Source: a virus. Taken from it: a stretch of DNA of 63,318 nucleotides. Position 1 is the first letter of the stretch. Each line of letters opens with the position of its first letter. This document shows, piece after piece, positions 51,575-59,967 of this stretch. The translations under genes were made by a program, and so were the position numbers. The stretch is from IMG/VR virus record IMGVR_UViG_3300037993_001113, positions 1 through 63,318 of that record. One strand, written 5' to 3'. Below the pieces are notes generated by a model. That model was given only the letters and a program-made list of their open reading frames with translations. It did no database searches and was not told where the DNA came from.

Positions 51575-53791
51575 GTGAACCGTCACCCCGGTTACAGTCC
51601 TGTAGACACCGCCTACCTGTGCCCGCAGCCCTTTGAACACGACCGTTCGCGGCAGGAATGGCGGGCATGCGACCCGTCGGACCTGTTTGCCTGGACACAG
51701 CAGATGCTTGCTGACGGTCGATCGTATCTAAGATTACAAAGCGCTTACAATTACATCAGCGACGGTATGGACATTATCAACGGCGAATTCCTCGTCACCG
51801 ATGTGCAGTCGCTGTCTAATGTACGGACAGAGGCTACGGCGCGTAATACCCGCGAAATCGTTGCCGCGCAGACCAACCTGCGCATGATCCCGTCGTTCAA
51901 ATCGGAAGCCGAACAGTACCGTGAACAAAATCAGATCCTTAATAACAGCTTTCTGTGCTGGCAAAACCTTACTTTTGCCGACCGTGCGCTGCGCCGCGCC
52001 TGGCAGTGGGCCTGCGTCGGCGGCACCGGCTATATAGGCCCGCGTTACGATCCGAACTACTACTACCGCGGCGAGGGAGACATCGTCTGGGACGCTTACG
52101 GACCTCTGGATGTAATCCCTCTGGGGCTTCCGCCGTCACTGTCCGTTCAGGGCGCCTACGCGGTCGGGCTGCGTAAACGGATGCCGGTACACCAGGTGTG
52201 GCGGATGTTCCCGTTGCAGCGCGACAATATCAAAGCCGCCCGTGTCAACACCGCCGGACGCGGCATGGTGATCGCGCAGTCGGTAAAGTATGCGACGGCG
52301 GTACTGAAACGATTTTCGCAGGGCGCCCGTCAGCCGGAACAGACCAACACCTGGGATGACGTAGACGTTTATTACATCTATGTAGATGACGACAGCGTTA
52401 ACGAAACCGGGCATCCGCTGAATATCTGCGGCCCCGACGGCCAGTGGGGCACGTCGTGGAGCTACACGGTTCCGTTTGTCGGGCAGGACATCCCGACCGG
52501 ACGTATGTTGCAGGGTGGCGTGCCGGAGCGTCGGCAGGCGCGCCGGGAAGATTGTCTGATCTACCCGAACCGCCGCCTGATCATTTGCACCGACACCTGC
52601 GTGGTGAACCCGGCGCCGGAGCACCAGTCGTCCTACCGCTGGGACGGCCGTGTGCCCATTGTGCAGTTCCGCGCCGACGACTGGGCATGGAATTTTCTGG
52701 GCTTCCCGGTAACCCGGTATGGGCAGTCAATCGAAAAACTGATGATCGAGCTTTGGCGCGGCGTCGGCGACCAGATGAATTGCCGTCTGAATCCGCCCGC
52801 GTTCTTCGACCGCAACAGCACCGCGATGAGCCTGCTGCAAACAGCCAACCCTCGTATTCCCGGTCTGCGCACGGGGCTCGATATGAACCTCAACCCCGCT
52901 GCCGGCCAGTGGACTCCCATGATGCCGCGCGACTGGTACGATACCAACCCGGCGATTATAGAGACTGCGGCGAAGATCCTTCCCGAAATTCTTAAAGAGC
53001 AGATGGGTCTTGCCGACACACAGGCGATGGCGCGCGCCAGGCAGGTCCCTTCCGGCGACACCGCGCAGCGCCTGCTCGAATCTATGGGCGCATTGCCGAA
53101 AGATCAGTCCCGCAACATGGAAGAAGGCATTCGTATGCTGGGCGAATTGTGGAAATCGGACTGGTTCCAGTTCGCCACGGCCAAACGGCGTATGCAGATG
53201 CTGGGGGCGGACGGCGTTACCGAAGAGGATTTCGACTACGAACCCGGCACGCTGGTGCCGTTAACGGAAGATCCGCAGGCAAAAGGCAAATGGCTGGAAA
53301 TGACGCAGGGGCCGGGGGGCACCTGGAACTATCAGCCAAACGCCGGATCGGATGGTACCGGCGTTCGCATGCCTTCCATGGCTGTGGCGCAGTTTGAGCG
53401 CGCCCGGTGGCACGCGCGTAATTTCACTTTCAGCGTCACCCCGTACAGCCTGCACGATTTCAACAGTACAACCCGTAAGCTGATGCTGATGCAGGCGTTA
53501 AAACTCGGTTTCCCGTTGTCCTGGTGGACGCAGGCGCGGGAGATACTGGATATCAAAGACTTTGGGCCATGTCTGGTGCCCGACGGCGCAGGCGGGATGC
53601 GGGAGGCGCGTACAGAGGTGGAGCGTTACACCGCGCAGCTGGAGATTATGGCACGGGTTGCGCAGGCAACCGGCGGAGGTAAAGGCGGGCAGGGCGGGCG
53701 CGGACGCGGGCATCCGCAGACGTTTCAGGCAAGCCCTAAAATAGAGCAGAAGGGCGGCGGGGACAGCACGACCAGGACTTCGCGGCAATAG
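51575..53791 (+). CDS. Portal protein
   Basis: 738 residues from a GTG at 51575. Large helical/beta protein with YNYISDGMDIINGEFLVTDVQS near the N-terminus, a central WNFLGFPVTRYGQSIEKLMIELW segment followed by DQMNCRLNPPAFFDRNS (long helix and stem region), and a Gln/Gly-rich tail. The length and the location after terminase and before scaffold and capsid fit head-to-tail portal proteins of podoviruses. It forms the dodecameric DNA gate. Confidence 0.8.
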   Translation: MNRHPGYSPVDTAYLCPQPFEHDRSRQEWRACDPSDLFAWTQQMLADGRSYLRLQSAYNYISDGMDIINGEFLVTDVQSLSNVRTEATARNTREIVAAQTNLRMIPSFKSEAEQYREQNQILNNSFLCWQNLTFADRALRRAWQWACVGGTGYIGPRYDPNYYYRGEGDIVWDAYGPLDVIPLGLPPSLSVQGAYAVGLRKRMPVHQVWRMFPLQRDNIKAARVNTAGRGMVIAQSVKYATAVLKRFSQGARQPEQTNTWDDVDVYYIYVDDDSVNETGHPLNICGPDGQWGTSWSYTVPFVGQDIPTGRMLQGGVPERRQARREDCLIYPNRRLIICTDTCVVNPAPEHQSSYRWDGRVPIVQFRADDWAWNFLGFPVTRYGQSIEKLMIELWRGVGDQMNCRLNPPAFFDRNSTAMSLLQTANPRIPGLRTGLDMNLNPAAGQWTPMMPRDWYDTNPAIIETAAKILPEILKEQMGLADTQAMARARQVPSGDTAQRLLESMGALPKDQSRNMEEGIRMLGELWKSDWFQFATAKRRMQMLGADGVTEEDFDYEPGTLVPLTEDPQAKGKWLEMTQGPGGTWNYQPNAGSDGTGVRMPSMAVAQFERARWHARNFTFSVTPYSLHDFNSTTRKLMLMQALKLGFPLSWWTQAREILDIKDFGPCLVPDGAGGMREARTEVERYTAQLEIMARVAQATGGGKGGQGGRGRGHPQTFQASPKIEQKGGGDSTTRTSRQ

Positions 53792-53815
53792 ATGACAGGA
53801 AACACGGGGGCTGAT

Positions 53816-54001
53816 ATGCCGTCATCACAGGTAATGCACGAATACAAGGCCGGGCGGCTGCATTCCGGCAGCAAACACGGGCCGAAGGTTAAGAACCGTA
53901 AGTAGGCCGTCGCGATCATGCTGTCGGAAAAGCGTAAGGAGAAGTCGCAGGGCGGCAGTTACCATGGAAAACGGAAACGGTCGCGGTCCAAAAGCAGATA
54001 G
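53816..54001 (+). pseudogene. DUF6496-like small protein interrupted by in-frame TAG
   Basis: Translation from the ATG at 53816 gives MPSSQVMHEYKAGRLHSGSK then HGPKVKNRK, a TAG at 53903-53905, and in the same frame AVAIMLSEKRKEKSQGG to a second TAG at 53999. The conserved family core, from memory, is VMHEFKxGKLHSGSKxGPxVKxRKQAIAIALSE, so the TAG occupies the Gln position and is one transition from CAG. TAG ends many other genes here, so global recoding is unlikely. Nonsense mutation, sequencing error or amber read-through remain. Confidence 0.6.
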
Positions 54002-54239
54002 CACCGGCAGCACCGGCAGCCTGCTGAACGGACACTCCCTGTCCCGTCTGGCCGGCGCGGTACCTTCCGCGAAGCTCGTGCAGGAAGTCCGCCTGCCCGC
54101 CGCCCGTATGGCCGATGTGCTCGAAACCATCCACCAGCTCGGGCACGCGGGAAAGTTGTCGATCAACTTCGCGCACGGCAAAGCCGTGGACATGGTGTGG
54201 TCGATCACGCGCGAGGCGAAACCGCATGGCGACCTGTAG
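53964..54239 (+). CDS. Small hypothetical protein
   Basis: 91 residues (MENGNGRGPKADSTGSTGSL), overlapping the DUF6496-like frame. The C-terminal half (RMADVLETIHQLGHAGKLSINFAHGKAVDMVW) is alpha/beta. Similar short Ser/Gly-headed proteins occur beside portal genes. No function is recognised. Confidence 0.5.
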   Translation: MENGNGRGPKADSTGSTGSLLNGHSLSRLAGAVPSAKLVQEVRLPAARMADVLETIHQLGHAGKLSINFAHGKAVDMVWSITREAKPHGDL

Positions 54240-54242
54240 GTT

Positions 54243-54255
54243 TGTAGAGTTTACA
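54243..54255. promoter_or_regulatory. 13-bp palindrome, site 6 (variant)
   Basis: TGTAGAGTTTACA inside TTTGTAGAGTTTACAAA, 4 bp before the ATG at 54260. It matches the inverse strand form of the motif with one change. Confidence 0.55.
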
Positions 54256-54259
54256 AACA

Positions 54260-54679
54260 ATGAAGAACAAAAGGAGTAAAGGTGAGCTGGATCGATTTCG
54301 CGTGAATCGGATTGAGCTGAAACGTAAGTATCTCTGGTTGGAAGTCATTGTCTTCAGTAGACCGGGTTACATGGCGCGTGGGTCTTACCACCTGGGTATA
54401 AATGCGCGTAACACAATGGGATTATGGCGTCCTGTATTTCCCAAGGATGTACGTATCAATCGTGGTCGTATTGGTACTATGCGACTGGTGCGTGGACGTA
54501 ATTTGGAACTTATTGCAATGCACGAGTCGGTGCATGCCGCGTTTGGTCTTTCGGCGTATCGAAAGAGATGGCCTGTTGACGGAGATGATCGTGAGGAGTT
54601 TATTGCGCGTGTTGCCGAGTACATTTTCGGCCAGATCCAGCGTCGCCTGCGCGTCATGAATTATTATCGTTACACTTGA
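54260..54679 (+). CDS. HExxH metallopeptidase-like protein
   Basis: 139 residues. IAMHESVHAAFG (86-97) is a zincin HExxH (H88, E89, H92), and REEFIARVAEYIFGQ about 25 residues later supplies a candidate third-ligand Glu. A basic beta-rich N-terminus precedes it. Its DNA is visibly AT-richer, with more TTG/CGT/TAT codons than its neighbours, suggesting recent acquisition. Position between portal and capsid operons suggests prohead or host-protein processing, or a moron; unproven. Confidence 0.62.
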   Translation: MKNKRSKGELDRFRVNRIELKRKYLWLEVIVFSRPGYMARGSYHLGINARNTMGLWRPVFPKDVRINRGRIGTMRLVRGRNLELIAMHESVHAAFGLSAYRKRWPVDGDDREEFIARVAEYIFGQIQRRLRVMNYYRYT

Positions 54680-54704
54680 CATCCGTTGTAATACAGCTTA
54701 CAGT
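54676..54704 (+). promoter_or_regulatory. Rightward promoter of the capsid operon
   Basis: -35 TTGACA (54676-54681), 17-bp spacer, -10 TACAGT (54699-54704). The spacer and -10 overlap the 16-bp motif TGTAATACAGCTTACA (54687-54702), also at 41024-41039. It overlaps the end of the metallopeptidase gene. Confidence 0.65.
54687..54702. promoter_or_regulatory. 16-bp motif TGTAATACAGCTTACA, copy 2
   Basis: Same 16 bases as 41024-41039. It overlaps the promoter core, so a bound protein would block or modulate transcription of the capsid operon. Confidence 0.5.
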
Positions 54705-54739
54705 CATTGCTGAAGGGCGTTCGTCGCGGCACGACCGGC

Positions 54740-54769
54740 GCTCCCGGAAGCACAGCAGGGCAGAGGCAG
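54740..54769 (+). promoter_or_regulatory. 30-bp leader element, rightward copy
   Basis: Identical over 30 of 30 bases to the reverse complement of 36419-36448. It starts 65 bp after the start of TTGACA (68 bp in the leftward copy) and lies upstream of a strong terminator. Proposed antitermination or attenuation site. Confidence 0.75.
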
Positions 54770-54808
54770 TAACGCAGTACGGTTCGGTTCCTTTCTCCCG
54801 GTTGACAG

Positions 54809-54868
54809 CTGAAGGCAGACCGATACGGTGTTGTCATCCACCGTACCGGGCTGCCTTCGGCGTTTTTT
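54809..54868 (+). terminator. Strong intrinsic terminator in the capsid-operon leader
   Basis: Nested hairpin: GAAGGCAG (54811-54818) pairs with CTGCCTTC (54851-54858), and within it ACGGTG pairs with CACCGT around an 8-nt loop, followed by TTTTTT at 54863-54868. It is between the promoter at 54676 and all capsid genes, so read-through must be provided for their expression from this promoter. Confidence 0.8.
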
Positions 54869-54957
54869 GGGGTGCCTTTCTTACTGCCGTGGCGTACCGC
54901 TCTCCTCCGTGAGTAACGATAGCCGGATATACCGGCGGTCGTGGAAAGGAGTATGCC

Positions 54958-55026
54958 ATGGAACTTTTTGGCGTGCAGGAGACTGCAAACCGCCGACGGG
55001 GCAAGCACCGCAGCAAAAAGCGTTAA
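54958..55026 (+). CDS. 22-residue basic mini-ORF
   Basis: MELFGVQETANRRRGKHRSK then KR and stop, preceded by GGAAAGGAG at good spacing. It is the first translatable ORF after the leader terminator. Highly basic second half. It may be a leader peptide or a tiny DNA/RNA-binding protein; too short for family assignment. Confidence 0.4.
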   Translation: MELFGVQETANRRRGKHRSKKR

Positions 55027-55046
55027 GCGCCGATGTTGTGAGGTAT

Positions 55047-55083
55047 CGCCGCCGGACAGGTAATCGACTACCCGATCCGGCGG
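55047..55083 (+). other. Hairpin without T-run
   Basis: CGCCGGA at about 55049 pairs with TCCGGCG at about 55076 (7-bp GC stem, long loop) 20 bp after the mini-ORF. No uridine tract, so it is a processing or pausing structure rather than a terminator. Confidence 0.4.
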
Positions 55084-55139
55084 TGTTCCTTTAACCGTTA
55101 ACATTTAACCCTTTGTAAAACCGTTCGTATCACGTTTCG

Positions 55140-55487
55140 ATGCCTGATGTTCACTCACCCGCGTCAGCGTCCCCGTCCATGATGGCCGGTATGAACCCGC
55201 CCCCGCCGGACACCGGCGGCGACGATATGTCCGGGCGTATTCCCGGCGCGGGGCAGCCCGGTCCCTCCGGGGCGCAATCGCAGCAAAACAGTTCGGCGGA
55301 CGCGAAGCTGAACAAGGACATTCAGATACTGCGGGCGGCGGAAGCGCAGCTGATGGAGATGGCATCGAGCTATCCGGCGGCTACCAAGGCTCTCCGCACC
55401 GCTTCGGAAGCGATCCGCGCGGCACAAAGGCAGATTGTCAGTTCGCCGGGTACGGCCGAGCCCCCGGTGCCCAATACCACCGCGTGA
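55140..55487 (+). CDS. Small head-associated protein, unknown
   Basis: 115 residues. A Pro/Gly/Ser/Asp-rich disordered N-terminus (about 55 residues) precedes a helical C-terminus (LNKDIQILRAAEAQLMEMAS, LRTASEAIRAAQRQIV). It lies directly upstream of the scaffold gene. It could be a head-assembly or scaffold accessory protein. No family is recognised. Confidence 0.5.
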   Translation: MPDVHSPASASPSMMAGMNPPPPDTGGDDMSGRIPGAGQPGPSGAQSQQNSSADAKLNKDIQILRAAEAQLMEMASSYPAATKALRTASEAIRAAQRQIVSSPGTAEPPVPNTTA

Positions 55488-55554
55488 CAGGCGGGGCGCT
55501 GATAAGGCATCCGGGATAAGCCGCAACCGTCCCATGGCGGCGGAAGGATAGTGA

Positions 55555-56598
55555 ATGCCGGTCGATAAAGCACTGCTCGAATCGTGTATTGCCGAAGCCG
55601 CCGGAGGCGACGCCGAAATGGCGGCGTTCCTGCTGGACCGGTACACGAAGAACGACGCACTGGCGGTAAAATTCGTCGGCGGGTACACGCGTACCGCCGA
55701 TTACACGAAGAAGTCGCAGGAATTAGCCGAGCAGCGCAGGCAGCTTGGCGATGTGGACGGACAACTGAAGGCCGCGCGCGCCGCGCTGGTCGCCGCCGAC
55801 GCGGAAAAAGCCGCGATTATGAAAGAAGTGGCGGTTGGCAGGATCAGCACGGCCAAGGCGAAGGCGCTGATGGAGATTTTGCGCGACAAGTATCAGTTGA
55901 CCGACGAGGACCTTCCCGGCATGTCGGAACTGATCGAAACACGCAAACAGGGCGCTGTGGTGGATAACACCCCGGATCTGGACACCCGGCTGGCCGTTTT
56001 CAAAGCGGACATCCTGAAGGAAGCGGAAGCGAAGTTCGCCGGTCAGATGATTCCCGAACTGGGCGCGATGGCGTCGCTGCCGATCATCTGGTCGGAAATC
56101 AACCGCGAACATCAGGAACTTACCGGCAAGCCGCTCACCTTCGCCGAACAGCAGGAAATCCTGAAGGTTGCCCGTGAGGGCACGCACGGCGGCCTGCGCG
56201 ACGTATGGGAGCAGAAGTTCAACATTGCCGGAGACAGCGGACTGCGCATGCAGAAACGCCTTGAAAGTGAAAAGGTACGCTGGGCCGAGGAACGCGACAG
56301 GGCCGATGCGGACGCCCGCAGCAAAGCGGCATTGGAAGTGGTTACCGGCCCCAGGCCGAACGACTTCACCGACGGCGGGGCGGGGATCAGCGGCGCGTTC
56401 AAAACCAGGTTCCGTACATTTGAGACCGATCCCGTAAAGGCTGCCGGACCGGCGGGAGATGGCATTCCTGTATTGCAGGTCGCGCCGGGGCAGCATGTGC
56501 GGCAGGGCGGCGCGGGCCGCATGCCGGCGGCGCAGCGGGCTGCGCAGAAGTTTCTGGAGCGCGGAGGCTCTGCCGGTTACGGCAGGAAGGCGTCCTGA
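55555..56598 (+). CDS. Capsid scaffold protein
   Basis: 347 residues, highly charged and helical, with the coiled-coil KKSQELAEQRRQLGDVDGQLKAARAALVAADAEKAA (about 52-87). It has a basic, Gly-rich C-terminus (AQRAAQKFLERGG) expected to bind the coat protein. It lies immediately before the major capsid gene, which is the standard location. No protease motif. Confidence 0.7.
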   Translation: MPVDKALLESCIAEAAGGDAEMAAFLLDRYTKNDALAVKFVGGYTRTADYTKKSQELAEQRRQLGDVDGQLKAARAALVAADAEKAAIMKEVAVGRISTAKAKALMEILRDKYQLTDEDLPGMSELIETRKQGAVVDNTPDLDTRLAVFKADILKEAEAKFAGQMIPELGAMASLPIIWSEINREHQELTGKPLTFAEQQEILKVAREGTHGGLRDVWEQKFNIAGDSGLRMQKRLESEKVRWAEERDRADADARSKAALEVVTGPRPNDFTDGGAGISGAFKTRFRTFETDPVKAAGPAGDGIPVLQVAPGQHVRQGGAGRMPAAQRAAQKFLERGGSAGYGRKAS

Positions 56599-56633
56599 CG
56601 CAGGACAACAGATCATTTTAGGAGGTAACTGCT

Positions 56634-57761
56634 TTGGCAGACCCGTTGTTAGATCCTATCAACGAGACCACGCTTCCCGAAGTTAACCAGGACGCTATCG
56701 AGGATGAGTTTTTCCTGTCCTCGGTATTTCAGGCTCACCTTCGCAGCAAGTGTCTCATACCCTTCGAAGGCGGCGCGTTCATGCGCAACCTGCAATTGTA
56801 CGCGCCGCTTCTCGGTGGTGCCTACCCCAAAGGCATGGGCGGTTTCAACCTGACCAAACCGCTCACTATCAGCAGCAATGTGTTCGACCCGCGTTATTAC
56901 GTGGTGATGATTATCGAATACCTCGAAGACATTTCGGTCCTGAACACCGGCGATCTCGCGGTCTTCTCGCTGCTTGAAACCGATATGGCGAACGCATACC
57001 TGACAATGTCCACGATCATGGCTTTGGACATCCAGCAGAACGGACAGATCGCGCCCCGCACAATCAATATTAACGGCTGGGTTGAAGCCTACAACAACGG
57101 TGTGGACCCGTCTTACGAAGGCGGGGTCTACGGTACCTACGGCACCGCGCAGCGCAACGGTAACATCGGTGCGGCGCTGAACGGCAATACCTACTGGGGC
57201 GGGCAGGCATCCGGTGCCGCCGGAACCATCCAGTACGCGCAGTTCAACGCGATGTACATTCTGGCGGTGCGCGGGCAGGATCAGCCGGATCTGTTCACCT
57301 GCAACAAGCCGCTGAACAACTTCGTCGAGAACCGTATTCAGCAGCAGCAGCGGTTCGGCATGGACGGCGCGGGTGTGCGCGACCCGTTCTTCGGCGCGAT
57401 GGGCTTCCGTTTCAAAAACGCCATCGTGATGATCGACGATTACTTTCCGTCGAGCTTCAACTCGTTCGGGAAGACCAATAACCCCGGCGGCAGCAATCTG
57501 ACCGGTACTGTAACTACCGGTCCGGCGACGCTCAGCAACTTCCCGGTGAGCACCGCCTGCACCGTCGGCGAGGTCGGTTGCTTCCATAACCTCGGACGGA
57601 TCGCTTTCCGTCTGTCGGCATCCAGCGAATTCGGCTTTATGCCGACCGATTTCATCCGGGCTCCCGACAACACCCGCGTTGCCTCGCAGTTAAAGGCCGC
57701 GGTCAACCTCGAAGACGTTGCGCCGTGGTCCGCCGTACAGGGTTACGGCTGGGTCAGCTAA
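56634..57761 (+). CDS. Major capsid protein
   Basis: 375 residues from a TTG at 56634, 9 bp after a strong AGGAGG. Typical HK97-type features by eye: an acidic N-terminal arm (NQDAIEDEFFLSSVFQAHLRSKCLIPFEGG), a long spine-helix region (ISVLNTGDLAVFSLLETDMANAYLTMSTIMALDIQQ) and the C-terminal beta domain ending WSAVQGYGWVS. No prodomain cleavage site is evident. Rare TTG start with a near-perfect ribosome site suggests initiation is driven by Shine-Dalgarno strength. Confidence 0.82.
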   Translation: MADPLLDPINETTLPEVNQDAIEDEFFLSSVFQAHLRSKCLIPFEGGAFMRNLQLYAPLLGGAYPKGMGGFNLTKPLTISSNVFDPRYYVVMIIEYLEDISVLNTGDLAVFSLLETDMANAYLTMSTIMALDIQQNGQIAPRTININGWVEAYNNGVDPSYEGGVYGTYGTAQRNGNIGAALNGNTYWGGQASGAAGTIQYAQFNAMYILAVRGQDQPDLFTCNKPLNNFVENRIQQQQRFGMDGAGVRDPFFGAMGFRFKNAIVMIDDYFPSSFNSFGKTNNPGGSNLTGTVTTGPATLSNFPVSTACTVGEVGCFHNLGRIAFRLSASSEFGFMPTDFIRAPDNTRVASQLKAAVNLEDVAPWSAVQGYGWVS

Positions 57762-57776
57762 AGGAGGACATGAGAG

Positions 57777-58463
57777 ATGCCGGCAAATCGCAGTGCTAAT
57801 CAGTCCATCCAGATCACGCAGAAGTATCTGAACACCGCCAGCTACGCGGGCGATCCGACGCCCGGAGCGGTTATTTCCACAGCGCAGGTATCGGGCAGCA
57901 TCGTGCAGCCTTACGCGGGGTTTATCGGCGGTATACTGACGCTCTCCACCGCTCAGGCGGCGAACCTGAGCGATCCGGTTAACGGTCCGCTGCTGTTCGG
58001 CGGAGACTACCAGTACGTGCAGTTCTACGCTGCGTCCAGCGGCACCGCCGCGCAGGGGCAGATCGTTTTCTGGCTGTCGCAGCCTACCGGCAACTTCCAG
58101 CAGGGTAATTTTATCGTTACCCCGGATATCGCATTGCTGGGCGGCGGCGACCCGCAGCAGATCGCCGGTATCGCTCTGTGCAACACCGGTAAAGGCAACT
58201 ACTGGTTTATTCAGGTCGCCGGTATCGCCGAAGTGAAGTTCAAGGCGTCGCCGCTGAACGTATTCTCGCCGATGGTCGAGGACTACGTCTCAATCGACTT
58301 CAACACGCCCAGCGCGAATGCGGACGTGATCGGCGCCAACGCCACCCTGACCCCGGCGATCCTCAAAGGTCTGATCGGGCGCGCCTGGTACCGCGTCCCG
58401 GTTGCCGGTCAGATTTCGCCGGTATTTCTCGGCGTTGCCGGTCCGACGTACATGCCGTCGTAA
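57777..58463 (+). CDS. Head decoration / minor capsid protein
   Basis: 228 residues, AAGGAGG upstream. Gly/Ala/Ser-rich beta protein (GFIGGILTLSTAQAANLSDPVNG...YYQFYAASSGTAAQGQIVFWLSQPTG style) with no Cys-rich or catalytic motif. It follows the capsid gene by 15 bp with a similarly strong ribosome site, implying high expression, as for decoration proteins. Confidence 0.6.
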   Translation: MPANRSANQSIQITQKYLNTASYAGDPTPGAVISTAQVSGSIVQPYAGFIGGILTLSTAQAANLSDPVNGPLLFGGDYQYVQFYAASSGTAAQGQIVFWLSQPTGNFQQGNFIVTPDIALLGGGDPQQIAGIALCNTGKGNYWFIQVAGIAEVKFKASPLNVFSPMVEDYVSIDFNTPSANADVIGANATLTPAILKGLIGRAWYRVPVAGQISPVFLGVAGPTYMPS

Positions 58464-58481
58464 GGGAGGATCATCGATACC

Positions 58482-58868
58482 ATGATTATCACTCCTTTCG
58501 CGGACTCGCCCCGCAACGGCGCATGGGGAGATCGTCCCTATGCGCCTCTTGACTGGACCGGACCGGCCAGCTACGTGCCGGTTGTCAACAATTCAGCAAA
58601 TCCGCTCGCACCGCCAACCGGCGGGCAGGCAATTAACGCGGCTAACTTCGGTTTGGCTACGCCAAATATCGAAGGTATCTTCGTTGTTGGAAGCAGCATT
58701 TCTGGCACTTACACCGTGCAGGCTTTTCAGTACGCCGCTTACAATCAGGGGCAGGGCAATAATACTTGGCTGCTGCGGTGGATCGTAGCGGCCACCGGGG
58801 CCGAAGTCGGCGCGGGCGTCAATCTGTCCGCCGAGATCGTGCGTCTGGTAGCGTTCGGTTTGCAGTAG
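58482..58868 (+). CDS. Small head/neck protein
   Basis: 128 residues. The N-terminal half is Pro/Gly/Asn-rich and extended; the C-terminal half is beta (IEGIFVVGSSISGTYTVQAFQYAAYNQGQGNNTWLLRW). A strong ribosome site (GGGAGGAT) and location between decoration protein and adaptor suggest a virion protein. No family call. Confidence 0.55.
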   Translation: MIITPFADSPRNGAWGDRPYAPLDWTGPASYVPVVNNSANPLAPPTGGQAINAANFGLATPNIEGIFVVGSSISGTYTVQAFQYAAYNQGQGNNTWLLRWIVAATGAEVGAGVNLSAEIVRLVAFGLQ

Positions 58869-58890
58869 CGCAGGAGCGCAGCGGGTATCC

Positions 58891-59967
58891 ATGCCCACCA
58901 ATCCATATCCGCTGCTGACCTTCCAGCAGCTCTACAAGGAGCTGACCGGGGAGATATCGCCGCTGCCCGATCCGATGGCGGCGCGCATTATCAACCGCGC
59001 ATGGAAGCGCATCAACGACTGGCGGATGTGGTCGTGGCAGGTAATAGCCAATGCGCAGTTATTTGTGCCCGCTGTAATCTCGGTCGGCACATGTAGTGTT
59101 GTTTTTAACAGCACAATGGTGGTTATGTCTCCGTCGGCAACGGCGGCTCTAAACACGGTGGCTTTCGGCAATCCGCCGCTGGCGTCGCCGATCCTCGGTG
59201 TAGGTTATCAGATCAGGCTGGGCAGCAGCGCAACCGCTCTGCAGTCGCCTGTCGGACCGAATTACACTATCACCGGCTGGGACGGCAACGGCAATATGAC
59301 CATCGACGCTCCTTACGGCCAGGCGTCCGGCACCGGCCTGCAATACCAGGTGCTCAAAGCCTTCTACGCCGCGCCGTTTCTGCCGGTTACTTCCACCGGT
59401 ACGGACGGTCAGTTTGCCCGGTATCTGTCGATTACCAACCTGCTGGACGGTTATGCGATCACCGGCCGCCAGTTGTATTTTTCGCAGGAGGAGCTGAACC
59501 GGATCGACCCGCAGCGCGGCGGGCAGGGCGATGCGTACATCCTGGCGTACCTGCAACATAACTCGCGGGGACAACCGGTGTATGAAATGTATCCGAACCC
59601 GGTGAATACCGCAAACACCTACCAGGCAAACTACGTAAGCAAAGGGCCGCTGCTGACAATGACCGCGCAGCTGCCGCAGGTCAGCTACGCTCTCGACGAC
59701 GCGGTGACGTTTCAGGCCAAAGTGTTCGCGGGCCAGTGGGCGATGGCGAACGTTACCCGATTTAAGGATCTGCAGGGCACCAACTGGGTGCAGTACTGCG
59801 CGGAGATGGAACGGGAACGAAAGGTAACATTGCTGAGCTGTTGCAGGGAGGATGACGAGATCATGCCGTCGCCGAAGCCGTTCGTGTTCAACGGCGGGTT
59901 CAGCTTCCCGCTGGGCGGTGAATTCCTGCAGTCGCACGATATCAGCAGTATTCTGCCTCCGGTATAA
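58891..59967 (+). CDS. Head-tail adaptor, tail-tubular-protein-A-like (first)
   Basis: 358 residues. The helical start LTFQQLYKELTGEISPLPDPMAARIINRAWKRINDWRMWSWQVI resembles the N-terminal helices of gp11/adaptor-type proteins that bind the portal (x-x-h-x-x-hN-x-A-x-x-x-I). A beta-rich middle is followed by a helical C-terminal domain (ALDDAVTFQAKVFAGQWAMANV). The TAA stop is contiguous with a 13-bp palindrome. Confidence 0.6.
   Translation: MPTNPYPLLTFQQLYKELTGEISPLPDPMAARIINRAWKRINDWRMWSWQVIANAQLFVPAVISVGTCSVVFNSTMVVMSPSATAALNTVAFGNPPLASPILGVGYQIRLGSSATALQSPVGPNYTITGWDGNGNMTIDAPYGQASGTGLQYQVLKAFYAAPFLPVTSTGTDGQFARYLSITNLLDGYAITGRQLYFSQEELNRIDPQRGGQGDAYILAYLQHNSRGQPVYEMYPNPVNTANTYQANYVSKGPLLTMTAQLPQVSYALDDAVTFQAKVFAGQWAMANVTRFKDLQGTNWVQYCAEMERERKVTLLSCCREDDEIMPSPKPFVFNGGFSFPLGGEFLQSHDISSILPPV

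Noticed and set aside
53903-53905. Global reassignment of TAG to an amino acid
   Set aside because: At least a dozen clear genes end in TAG at sensible places (for example 15995, 44700, 49201, 58868), so TAG is a working stop here.
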